A DNA stretch of 55,633 nucleotides from SLRI01 sp964576715 (lineage in GTDB: Bacteria; Pseudomonadota; Alphaproteobacteria; Geminicoccales; Geminicoccaceae), in assembly GCA_964576715.1 (NCBI GenBank), contig CAZNWE010000021.1, positions 1 through 55,633 on the forward strand, in the 5' to 3' direction. How positions within the stretch are numbered: position 1 is the first letter of the stretch; every line of letters begins with the position of its first letter. The position numbers and the translations under genes are program-made. Shown one piece after another: positions 1 through 8,223 of the stretch. Under the pieces are notes generated by a model. It made no database searches. It was not told the origin of the DNA and was given only the letters and a program-made list of their open reading frames with translations.

Positions 1-227
1 CCGTCGGCGGCGACGTCGGTGCCGTCGAAGACGGCGATGACGCCCGGCATGCCGGCCACGCTCGCCTTGTCGACGCCGATCAGCCTGGCGTGGGCGTGCG
101 GGCTGCGCACGAACACGGCATGGGTCTCGCCGTGCTGGCTGATGTCGTCGGTGTACCGGCCCTTGCCGGTGATGAAGCGCTGGTCCTCCTTGCGGAGCGA
201 CCGGGCGCCGATGCCGTTCTCTGCCAT
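1..227 (-). CDS. coxL: Molybdenum hydroxylase large subunit, N-terminus only
   Basis: This is the first 75 codons of a CO dehydrogenase/xanthine dehydrogenase-type large subunit; the rest lies beyond the window edge. The protein starts MAENGIGARSLRKEDQRF and continues with GKGRYTDDI and VRSPHAHARL, the typical N-terminal signature of CoxL/XdhB-like molybdopterin-binding subunits. It is the third gene of a minus-strand run after coxG and coxS, 64 bp below the coxS stop, with a purine-rich GGAAG tract before the ATG. The active-site loop that separates true CO dehydrogenases from other hydroxylases is not in the window, so the substrate is unknown. Confidence 0.85.
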   Translation of the reverse strand, partial: MAENGIGARSLRKEDQRFITGKGRYTDDISQHGETHAVFVRSPHAHARLIGVDKASVAGMPGVIAVFDGTDVAAD

Positions 228-291
228 CTCACGTGCTTCCTTTTCTTCCAAACCGCCCCCGAGTCAACCGAGCCCCCGTGTCCGAAACGCT

Positions 292-783
<492 letters not shown>

Positions 784-861
784 CGTCAGAAACCCTCCCA
801 TTGCCGGCTTTCTTGGCCGGTAGTGTCGCTCGGTTGCCGGCCCGGATGCCGGCTCGTGGCC

Positions 862-1572
862 TCAGGTGAAAATCAGGTAGAGCAGGATCAGCACGACCAC
901 GCCGATCCCGATATAGGCCGGCATGCCGAGGCCGCCCAGCAGGCGCTTGCCGACCGGCTCCGGCGCCCGCTTGGGCGCTTCGCTCGGCCGGGCGCCGGCC
1001 GCGGCCCGCTCGGTCACCGCATCGGCGGGGATCGGCGCCGGCTTCGCCGGCTCGGCCGCCGGTGCGGCAGGTGCGGGCTCACCGACCGGGCCGGTCGGGG
1101 CTGCCGCGGCGGCGGCACCGGCAGCCGCGTGGCTGTCGCCGACGATCTGGCTGAACTTGCCGAAGAAGTCGTCGGCCATCTTCTTGGCGGTGCCCTGGAT
1201 CAGTCGCGAGCCGATCTGGGCGAGCTTGCCGCCGACCTCGGCCTTGGCGTGGTAGGTGAGGATGGTGTCGCTGCCGTCCTCCTTGAGATGGACATCGGCG
1301 CCGCCCTTGGCAAAACCCGCCGCACCGCCCTTGCCCTCACCGACGATCGAGTAGCTTTCCGGTGCGTTGATGTTCTCGAGGTGGACATTGCCGCCGAACT
1401 TGGCCTTCACCGGCCCGACCTTGGCGGTGACCTTGGCCTCGAGCTCGGTGTCGGAGGTCTTGGTCAGCTCCTCGCAGCCGGGGATCGCCTGGCGCAGCAC
1501 TTCGGGATCGTTGAGGGCGGCCCAGACACGATCGCGTGGCGCCGGAATCCGGTATTCGCCTGACATGTCCAT
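862..1572 (-). CDS. coxG: CoxG-like SRPBCC protein with C-terminal membrane anchor
   Basis: The protein has 236 residues. Residues 1-150 form a CoxG/SRPBCC domain (MSGEYRIPAPRDRVWAALND, then AIPGCEEL). A proline/alanine-rich linker of about 60 residues follows, then one hydrophobic helix at the C-terminus (IGIGVVVLILLYLIF). In Oligotropha CoxG tethers the CO dehydrogenase to the inner face of the membrane, and the linker-plus-helix design fits that role. The start at 1572 has a GGGAG site 9 bases upstream; much longer readings into 2151 are shadows of the next gene. It is the first gene of the coxG-coxS-coxL run. The substrate of the complex is not determinable here. Confidence 0.88.
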   Translation of the reverse strand: MDMSGEYRIPAPRDRVWAALNDPEVLRQAIPGCEELTKTSDTELEAKVTAKVGPVKAKFGGNVHLENINAPESYSIVGEGKGGAAGFAKGGADVHLKEDGSDTILTYHAKAEVGGKLAQIGSRLIQGTAKKMADDFFGKFSQIVGDSHAAAGAAAAAAPTGPVGEPAPAAPAAEPAKPAPIPADAVTERAAAGARPSEAPKRAPEPVGKRLLGGLGMPAYIGIGVVVLILLYLIFT

Positions 1573-1766
1573 GGCAGCACTCCCTTCGTTCTTGCGGCCG
1601 ATCGCTGCCAGGGCACCGCCGATCGACCTTGTCCGGCCATGCGCGAGAAAGGTCTGCCGCCTGCCTCGGTCGCCGGTTGCTTGACACCCCGCCGTTATGG
1701 CGAAACGCCGGCCTGCCGACAAGCCCGATGCATGGCGATCAACGCGATAGCGGCGTGACTTGGTCC

Positions 1767-4109
1767 TCAGTCGGCGAGCAGTGCCGCCGCCGTCGTGTCG
1801 ATGATGGCGGCCGTGTCGATGCCCTGGATGCGGTAGAGGTCGGGGATGTCGGCGGACTGGCCGAACGCCTCCACGCCGAGCGCCCTGACCGGCTGGCCGC
1901 GGACGGCACCCAGCCAGGAGAGCGTGAGCGGGTGGCCGTCGAGAATGGTGACCAGCCGGGCATGGGCCGGGATGGCTGCCAGCAGGCCGGCGACATGGCT
2001 CTGGCCATCCCTGGCGAGCCAGTCCGCGTGCAGGCGGTCGGCGGAGGTGACGGCGAGGATGCCGAGGCCGGGCAGGTCGTCGGCCATGGCCTCGGCCGCC
2101 GCCAGCACCTCGGGTGCCACGGCACCGGCGTAGACCAGGGCCAGCGCGCACTCGGGACCGGGCGGGACGAGCCAGTAGCCGCCTTCGATGACGCCAGCGG
2201 GTGCCGCGTCGCGTTTGGGCTGGTCGAGCTGGCGGGTGGTCAGCCGAAGATAGACCGAGCCGCCGTCGGGCTCCTGCAGGTGGGCGAAGGCCCAGCGCAT
2301 GACCGCCGCGAGCTCGTCGACATAGGCCGGCTCGAACGAGGTGAGGCCCGGCTGGCTGAGGCCGATGAGCGGTGTGCCGATCGACTGGTGGGCACCGCCT
2401 TCCGGCGCCAGGCTGATGCCCGAGGGGGTGGCGACCAGGAGGAAGCGGGCTCCCTGGTAGCAGGCGTAGTTCAGGGCATCGAGGCCGCGGTTGATGAAGG
2501 GGTCGTAGAGCGTGCCGACGGGCAAGAGGCGGGCGCCGAAGATGTCGTGGGCCAGGCCGAGCGACGCCAGATTGAGAAAGAGGTTGTTCTCAGCGATGCC
2601 GAGCTCGAGATGCTGGCCCTGCTGGCTCTCCCGCCAGACGGTGGGCGAGGCCACGGCCTCGGACTTGAAGACGTCCTCGTGCGGCCGGCGGTTGAAAACG
2701 CCGCGCCGCGTCACCCAGGGGCCGAGATTGGTCGATACGGTGACGTCCGGCGAGGTGGTGACGATGCGCGCGGCGAGCTCGCTGTCGCCGCGGGCGAGCT
2801 CGCCCATGATCCGGCCGAAGGCCTCCTGGGTCGAGCTGGTCGCGGCGATCCGGCCGGTCGGCAGCGCGGCCGGCACCGGCACCGGGGCGGCGACATGGCG
2901 GCGGGTCCGCTGGCGATAGGGGACGGCGGCGACGAATCGCTCCAGGGCCTGCGGGTCGACCTCGAGCCCGGCATGGACGTCCCATTCGGCGCCGTCGGGG
3001 ATCCGCATCCGAGCCTTGAAGGCGGCCATCTGGTCGGGGGTCATAAGGCCCGCGTGGTTGTCCTTGTGGCCGGCGAAGGGCAGGCCCCAGCCCTTGACGG
3101 TGTAGGCGATGAAGCAGTGCGGCCGGTCGTCCTGCACCCCGTGGAACGCTTCGAGCACGGCTTCGATGTCGTGGCCGCCGAGATTGGTCATCAGGGCCGC
3201 GAGGCTGGTGTCGTCGTGGCTGTCGAGCAGCCGGCGGACGAACTTGTTCGCACCGAGATCGCTCTCGAGATGCGCCCGCCAGGCGGCCCCACCCTTGAAG
3301 GTCAAGGCGGCGTAGAGGTCGTTCGGGCAGGCGTCGATCCACTGGCGCAACACGGCGCCACCGGGCTCGGCGAAGGCGGCCTCGAGCTTCTTGCCGTACT
3401 TGATGGTGACGACGGTCCAGCCGACAGCGCCGAAGAACTGCTCGATCTTGGCGAACAGCTGCTCCGGGACGACGCGATCCAGGCTCTGGCGGTTGTAGTC
3501 GATCACCCACCAGAGATTACGGACATCGTATTTCCAGCCCTCGAGCAGGGCTTCGAAGACGTTGCCCTCGTCGAGCTCGGCATCGCCGACGATGGCGACC
3601 ATCCGACCCTGCGGGGTATGGGGCGGCCGATCCTCCGGCACCAGTCCGTGCAGCCGGACGTAGTCCTGGGTCAACGACGCGAAGAGCGTCATCGCGGCAC
3701 CGAGGCCGACCGAGCCGGTCGAGAAGTCGACCGGAGCCGTGTCCTTGGTCCTGGACGGGTAGGACTGCGCCCCGCCGAGGGCGCGAAAGCGCTCGAGCGC
3801 ATCCCTGGTCTGCTCGCCCAAAAGGTAGTGGGCGGCGTGCATGATCGGGCTCGCGTGCGGCTTGACGGCGATCCGGTCGCCCGGCCGAAGCACGTCGAAA
3901 TAAAGCGCGGTCATGATCGTCGCGACCGAGGCGCAGGAAGCCTGATGGCCGCCGACCTTGAGCTTGTCGCGACTGGATCTGAGGTGGTTGGCGTTGTGGA
4001 TGGTCCAGGCGGCGAGCCAGAGCAGCTTCTTCTCGATCGCCTTGAGCATGCGGTGCGGCTCGTCTTGATCACTGAACGCAGGCGTCGACTGTGGCTTTAG
4101 GGCTTGCAT
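1767..4109 (-). CDS. Transketolase / pyruvate dehydrogenase E1-like thiamine diphosphate enzyme
   Basis: The protein has 780 residues and the architecture of homodimeric E1/transketolase. The thiamine-diphosphate motif GDAELDEGN starts near residue 175 and ends near DYNRQSLD. A stretch strongly recalling AceE follows (MTNLGGHD, CFIAYTVKGWGLPFAGHKDN, HAGLMTPDQM). A pyrimidine-binding half (LELGIAENNLF) and a C-terminal transketolase domain complete it. Known relatives are annotated as transketolase or AceE; no lipoyl E2 or E3 gene lies nearby, so the physiological reaction is open. It is divergent from the small protein/amidase pair, 121 bp away. The ATG at 4109 is the only good start; the open frame continues upstream only as a shadow of the amidase and map. 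Confidence 0.85.
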   Translation of the reverse strand: MQALKPQSTPAFSDQDEPHRMLKAIEKKLLWLAAWTIHNANHLRSSRDKLKVGGHQASCASVATIMTALYFDVLRPGDRIAVKPHASPIMHAAHYLLGEQTRDALERFRALGGAQSYPSRTKDTAPVDFSTGSVGLGAAMTLFASLTQDYVRLHGLVPEDRPPHTPQGRMVAIVGDAELDEGNVFEALLEGWKYDVRNLWWVIDYNRQSLDRVVPEQLFAKIEQFFGAVGWTVVTIKYGKKLEAAFAEPGGAVLRQWIDACPNDLYAALTFKGGAAWRAHLESDLGANKFVRRLLDSHDDTSLAALMTNLGGHDIEAVLEAFHGVQDDRPHCFIAYTVKGWGLPFAGHKDNHAGLMTPDQMAAFKARMRIPDGAEWDVHAGLEVDPQALERFVAAVPYRQRTRRHVAAPVPVPAALPTGRIAATSSTQEAFGRIMGELARGDSELAARIVTTSPDVTVSTNLGPWVTRRGVFNRRPHEDVFKSEAVASPTVWRESQQGQHLELGIAENNLFLNLASLGLAHDIFGARLLPVGTLYDPFINRGLDALNYACYQGARFLLVATPSGISLAPEGGAHQSIGTPLIGLSQPGLTSFEPAYVDELAAVMRWAFAHLQEPDGGSVYLRLTTRQLDQPKRDAAPAGVIEGGYWLVPPGPECALALVYAGAVAPEVLAAAEAMADDLPGLGILAVTSADRLHADWLARDGQSHVAGLLAAIPAHARLVTILDGHPLTLSWLGAVRGQPVRALGVEAFGQSADIPDLYRIQGIDTAAIIDTTAAALLAD

Positions 4110-4230
4110 GTCCGTCTCGCAGGGCAGGCTCTCGGCGGCACGCACAAGATGTCGCACTAAGCGGGTGCGCCGGCAAGCGCCGGCTGCTAAGCAGCGGCAG
4201 GGTCCAGGGACCGGCGTTGGGGGAGCGAGC

Positions 4231-4380
4231 ATGGCGACGGAACCGGCAATGGCCGCCGAGACGACGACGGCGCAGGTCAAGGAGATCGTCCCGGAGCTGC
4301 CGTTCGAGGACGATCCCTCGACCTTTCTGCCGACCCTGGTCGAGCTCGCCGACGCGCATGCCCTGGACGACGAGGCGTGA
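4231..4380 (+). CDS. Small acidic protein preceding amidase
   Basis: A 49-residue acidic protein with no recognised family. The most conserved-looking part is ELPFEDDPSTFLPTLVELAD, probably a short helix. A purine-rich site (GGGGGAGCGAGC) precedes the ATG. Its stop overlaps the GTG start of the amidase as GTGA, so the two are very probably translationally coupled. By analogy, some amidases such as AtzE work with a tiny partner protein (AtzG) encoded just upstream, but I see no clear sequence match to AtzG/DUF4089. A role as partner or regulator of the amidase is inference only. Confidence 0.6.
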   Translation: MATEPAMAAETTTAQVKEIVPELPFEDDPSTFLPTLVELADAHALDDEA

Positions 4381-5798
4381 GCGCGGTCGCGCTGCTGCAA
4401 GGCGACCTTACCCGCGCCGCGACGGCCTTGTCGGCGGGTGCGGTGACGTCGGTGGCACTGACCGAGGCGTCGCTCGAGGCGCTGACGGCGCACGGGCCCG
4501 GCCTCAACGCAGTGGTCGAGCTTTGGGCCGACGAAGCGCTGGCGACGGCGACACGTATCGATGCCGAGCGCCAAGGCGGGGCGGCACTCGGGCCGCTGGC
4601 CGGGGTGCCGCTGGCGCACAAGGACATGTTCTACCGCCAGGGCAAGGTCTGCGCGTCCGGCAGCCTCGCACGGGCGGGCTATGTTCCCGGGGTCACCGCG
4701 AGTGCGATCCTGCGGCTTGACCGGGCCGGTGCGGTCGATCTCGGCCGCCTCAACATGGTCGAGTTCGCCTTGGGCCTTACCGGCCACAACGACATCACCG
4801 GGCACCCCAGGAACCCCTGGGACACCGAGCATATCACCGGCGGCTCGTCGAGTGGGCCGGCGGCGGCGATCGCCGCCCGGCTGACCTTCGCCGCCCTGGG
4901 CTCCGATACCGGCGGCTCGATCCGCGTACCCGCGGCCTGTGTCGGCATCACCGGGATCAAGCCGACCTACGGCCGGGTCAGCCGGGCCGGTGCCCTGCCC
5001 CTGTCGCACAGCCTGGACCACATCGGCCCCTTGGCCCGCAGTGCCCGCGACCTCGCCCTGCTGCTCGAGGTGATCGCCGGGCCCGACCCGCGCGACCCGA
5101 CCACGGTGGATCGCCGGGTGCCGCCCTACAGCCGCCTCGTCGACCGACCGCTCGGCGGTTTGCGCGTGGCTTGCGCCGAAGCGCCGTTCGAGCTGCCGCT
5201 CAGCCCCGAGGTGGGCGGCCTCTACGACCGGGCGATCGCCGGGCTCGGCGCGGTCGACGTGGCGGTCAGTCGGCTCACCTTGCCACCGATCGAGCCGTTG
5301 AACGCGTTGCGGCGAGTCGTCATGCTGGCCGAGGTCGCAACCCGGCACGAGGACCTCGTGACGGCGAGGCGCGCCGCCTACAACCCTTATACCCTTGCCC
5401 GTCTCGATCCCGGCTTCGAGATCTCGGCCACGACCTACCTTCGGGCCCTCGGCTACCGTGCGGCAGCGGTGCGGCGGTTCTGCGCCGAGGTGTTCGGCGC
5501 GGCCGACGTCCTGGTCTTGCCGGCCCTGGCCGAGCCGGTGCCGAGGCTCGATGCCGCGCACGACACCGCGGCCTATGTGCGGCTGGTCAACGGCATGGGC
5601 CACTTCATCTGCCCGTTCAACTATCTGGGCCTGCCCGCACTGACCCTGCCGATCGGCCGAACCACGAACGGCCTGCCCATGGCGATCCAGCTCGTCGGCC
5701 CGCCCTTCGCCGAGGCGCGGCTGTTGCGTCTGGCGCATCACCTCGAGCGCCACGCCGGGTTCGAACTCGGCGCACCGCCCCATGCCGGGCCAGGATGA
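4377..5798 (+). CDS. Amidase-signature family hydrolase
   Basis: The protein has 473 residues and carries the full amidase signature. The catalytic Lys lies in GVPLAHKDMFY (about residue 81), the cis-Ser in GGSSSGPAAA (about 155) and the nucleophilic Ser in GSDTGGSIRVPAA (about 179). This family cleaves amides of carboxylic acids; relatives include GatA, AtzE and mandelamide hydrolase, and the substrate cannot be read from the sequence. The GTG start overlaps the stop of the preceding 49-residue protein. It is probably not GatA, because no gatB or gatC is present. The next gene, map, starts 215 bp downstream, probably on its own promoter. Confidence 0.9.
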   Translation: MSAVALLQGDLTRAATALSAGAVTSVALTEASLEALTAHGPGLNAVVELWADEALATATRIDAERQGGAALGPLAGVPLAHKDMFYRQGKVCASGSLARAGYVPGVTASAILRLDRAGAVDLGRLNMVEFALGLTGHNDITGHPRNPWDTEHITGGSSSGPAAAIAARLTFAALGSDTGGSIRVPAACVGITGIKPTYGRVSRAGALPLSHSLDHIGPLARSARDLALLLEVIAGPDPRDPTTVDRRVPPYSRLVDRPLGGLRVACAEAPFELPLSPEVGGLYDRAIAGLGAVDVAVSRLTLPPIEPLNALRRVVMLAEVATRHEDLVTARRAAYNPYTLARLDPGFEISATTYLRALGYRAAAVRRFCAEVFGAADVLVLPALAEPVPRLDAAHDTAAYVRLVNGMGHFICPFNYLGLPALTLPIGRTTNGLPMAIQLVGPPFAEARLLRLAHHLERHAGFELGAPPHAGPG

Positions 5799-6013
5799 TG
5801 CCGGGCATCGCGCCCGCGCCGGTTGGACAAGGCCGCGTGCCGACCCCACCTGACGATGACGGGGTGGGCGCTTCTCGGCGCGGCCACGACATGCGTCGAC
5901 AATGCGCTGGATTACCTGACCGGTTGACCAGTAGAATCGGGTCTCGTCATCGTGGCAAGCTGGCCGTCCGGTCGCAAAGCCGCGAACCCCGCCGAACCGG
6001 CACGATACCCAGG

Positions 6014-6856
6014 ATGATGAAAGACAAGCGACAGACACACATCGACAAGGCCGGCACGGGTCGGCTTGTGGCGATCCACGGCCCCGAGGACTTCGCGGCG
6101 ATGCGCGCGGCCGGGCGGCTCGCGGCCATGGCCCTCGACCACATCACGCCGCTGGTCGAGGTCGGGGTCAGCACCGGTGCCCTGGACCGGCGCATCGAGC
6201 TGTTCATGCGCGATAACGGCGGCGTGCCGGCGACCCTCGGCTATCGTGGCTACACCAAGAGTTCCTGCATCTCGGTCAACCATGTCGTCAATCACGGCAT
6301 CCCGTCCGACGACAAGCGGCTCGCCGACGGCGACATCCTGAACATCGACGTGACGGTGATCCTCGACGGCTATTACGGTGACACCAGCCGGATGTTCACG
6401 GTGGGCGACAAGGTACCGGTCAAGGGTCTGAAGCTGATCGACGTCACCTATGAGGCCATGTGGGCCGGGATCGAGATGGTACGGGCAGGGGCGACGCTCG
6501 GCGATGTCGGGCATGCGATCCAGGTGGTGGCGGAAGCGGCGCGGTTCTCTGTGGTCCGCGATTTCGTCGGCCACGGCATCGGCCGGGTGTTCCACGACGC
6601 ACCCGAGGTGCGCCACTACGGCAAGCCCGGCGACGGACTGGTCCTCGCCCCCGGCATGCTGTTCACCATCGAGCCGATGATCAATGCCGGCGGCCACAAG
6701 GTGAAAATCCTCAAGGACGGCTGGACCACGGTGACCCGCGACCGCTCGCTCTCCGCCCAATTCGAGCACACGGTGGGCGTGACCGAGGACGGCTACGAGA
6801 TCTTCACCGGCTCGCCCGCCGGCTACGAGAAGCCGCCTTATCACGTGGGCGGCTGA
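6014..6856 (+). CDS. map: Methionine aminopeptidase, type I
   Basis: Removes the initiator methionine from nascent proteins in the cytosol. The 280 residues show the pita-bread fold motifs: CISVNHVVNHGIP, the metal ligands in NIDVTVILDGYYGDTSRMF (two Asp), the His of GHGIGRVFHDAPEV, the Glu of LFTIEPMIN and the terminal QFEHTVGVTEDG. An AGG lies directly before the tandem ATGATG, so the start may be 6014 or 6017. The 215 bp before it contain no recognised gene; they hold a short CCCACC/GGTGGG inverted repeat near 5850-5870 and a TTGACC at 5924 of uncertain meaning. Confidence 0.95.
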   Translation: MMKDKRQTHIDKAGTGRLVAIHGPEDFAAMRAAGRLAAMALDHITPLVEVGVSTGALDRRIELFMRDNGGVPATLGYRGYTKSSCISVNHVVNHGIPSDDKRLADGDILNIDVTVILDGYYGDTSRMFTVGDKVPVKGLKLIDVTYEAMWAGIEMVRAGATLGDVGHAIQVVAEAARFSVVRDFVGHGIGRVFHDAPEVRHYGKPGDGLVLAPGMLFTIEPMINAGGHKVKILKDGWTTVTRDRSLSAQFEHTVGVTEDGYEIFTGSPAGYEKPPYHVGG

Positions 6857-6893
6857 CCCGGGCTCGCTTGGCGCCCCGCCCCGCGGCCGCGTC

Positions 6894-8018
6894 TCAGCTC
6901 TCGACCAGCTCCGGTGGGCACCCGGGCTTCACCTTTGCCACCCGATTGCGGCCGCTCTCCTTGGTCAGGTAGAGGGCTTTGTCGGCGCGGCCGAGGACCG
7001 CGACCGGCCGATCATCGTCGGGCTCGAGGTCGGTCACGCCGATGCTGACGCTGAGCGGGACCGTGACCTGGTTCTCGTCCGCGAACGCCGCCCGCTCGGT
7101 GGCAGCGCGGATGCGCTCGGCGACGACCAGTGCGGCATCGAGTGACGTTGCCGGCAGGATGGCGGCGAATTCTTCACCGCCGAGCCGCGCGAAATGGTCG
7201 TTCTGACGCAATTCGGCCTTGGCGATCGCGGTGAAATGCTTGAGTGCCTCGTCGCCGACGGTGTGCCCGAAACGGTCGTTGATCGTCTTGAAGTGGTCGA
7301 GATCCAGCATCAAGACGGCGAGCGTCTCGAGCCGGCCGGCCGGGCGACGCGCGTCACCCTCGAGCAGCTCGAGAAAACGTCGCCGGTTCAAGGCACCAGT
7401 CAGCGGGTCGGTATTGGCCAGCAGCCAAAGCCGTTCCTCCAGCAGCTTGCGCTCGGCGATTTCGTGGGCGAGAGCCGCGTTGGCCTGCTCGGCCTTGCGC
7501 AGGGCTTCGGTCGCTTCGGCCTTGGCCGTCGCCAGGTGGCGGGCGAACACCTTGAGGTCCTCGCCCTCGCCGGCCAGCCGGTCGTGCAGTTCGGTCAGCC
7601 AGACCTCGCGCCGCTTGAACTCGGTTACGTCGACCAGCGTCAGCACTCCCGCCGTGTCGAAGGTCGCCCGCATCTCCAGCTTGAGCCAGCGCTCGTCGCG
7701 GAGCCTGACGGTCAGGGGTGGCGGCTCGAGCGCGGCGCGATCCTCGAGCCAGCGGTCGATAACCCCGAGTTCGGCGCGAATGTCGTGCCGCTTGGCCGCC
7801 TCGCGAAGGAGCTCGGCAACGCAGGCGCCGCTCTTCAACTCGTCCTTGAGGGTCGGAAGGAAACCGCGACAGGCGCTATTGAAGTGGACCAGCCGGTCCG
7901 CCGGGTCGACGAGCATCACTCCGCAGGCCAAGCAATCGAAGGCATGCAGCAGGCGCTGCTCCGTTAGCCAGGTAAGAGCACCGGCTGGGGCGGCCTCCTG
8001 GAGACCGAATGAACGCAT
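6894..8018 (-). CDS. PAS-GGDEF diguanylate cyclase
   Basis: The protein has 374 residues. A PAS-like sensor covers about residues 20-140 (DCLACGVMLVDPADRLVHFN), a coiled-coil linker follows at about 165-205, and a complete GGDEF domain runs from ANTDPLTGALNRRRF to the end. The active site is LGGEEFA, so cyclic di-GMP synthesis is expected. An RQND (RxxD) inhibitory site lies five residues before GGEEF, predicting feedback inhibition by product. No transmembrane segment is visible, so it should be cytosolic. The ligand of the PAS domain is unknown. It converges on map with 37 bp between the stops and has only a weak ribosome-binding site. Confidence 0.92.
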   Translation of the reverse strand: MRSFGLQEAAPAGALTWLTEQRLLHAFDCLACGVMLVDPADRLVHFNSACRGFLPTLKDELKSGACVAELLREAAKRHDIRAELGVIDRWLEDRAALEPPPLTVRLRDERWLKLEMRATFDTAGVLTLVDVTEFKRREVWLTELHDRLAGEGEDLKVFARHLATAKAEATEALRKAEQANAALAHEIAERKLLEERLWLLANTDPLTGALNRRRFLELLEGDARRPAGRLETLAVLMLDLDHFKTINDRFGHTVGDEALKHFTAIAKAELRQNDHFARLGGEEFAAILPATSLDAALVVAERIRAATERAAFADENQVTVPLSVSIGVTDLEPDDDRPVAVLGRADKALYLTKESGRNRVAKVKPGCPPELVES

Positions 8019-8223
8019 GTCGAAGCTCGCACCTGGACGGGCTGATCCGGGCGCCGGCCCGCTCAGCAGTCGGAATTTTACGCAGGCATATCACAAGCCT
8101 ACCTATGGTAGAAGAAAAATGGCGAACGACACGCTCATGGTGTTGGAACCGCCCCGGCCCGGTCACAACCGTTCAGCGAACGGCGACGCGCCTCGCCGCT
8201 GAGCAAACAGCCCCGCACGGCCC

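Noticed and set aside
1536..4100. Plus-strand open frame of more than 850 codons opposite the transketolase-like gene
   Set aside because: No recognisable domain; it lies entirely antisense to a conserved enzyme, and its composition is that of a GC-rich shadow.
5911..5950. ACCTGACCGGTTGACCAGT element upstream of map, resembling a regulator site
   Set aside because: The inverted repeat is poor on close comparison, and no regulator gene is adjacent; noted only as a direct GGTCA pair on the minus strand.
4110..6038. Long minus-strand open frame joined to the transketolase-like gene (over 1,400 codons in all)
   Set aside because: Only the part from 4109 down has protein-family features. The upstream part is antisense to the amidase and map and is an effect of high GC with few stop codons.
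8117..8200. Possible 27-residue peptide starting MANDTLMVLEPP
   Set aside because: It sits between two minus-strand genes with only a weak purine tract before it; no family, and too short to support.
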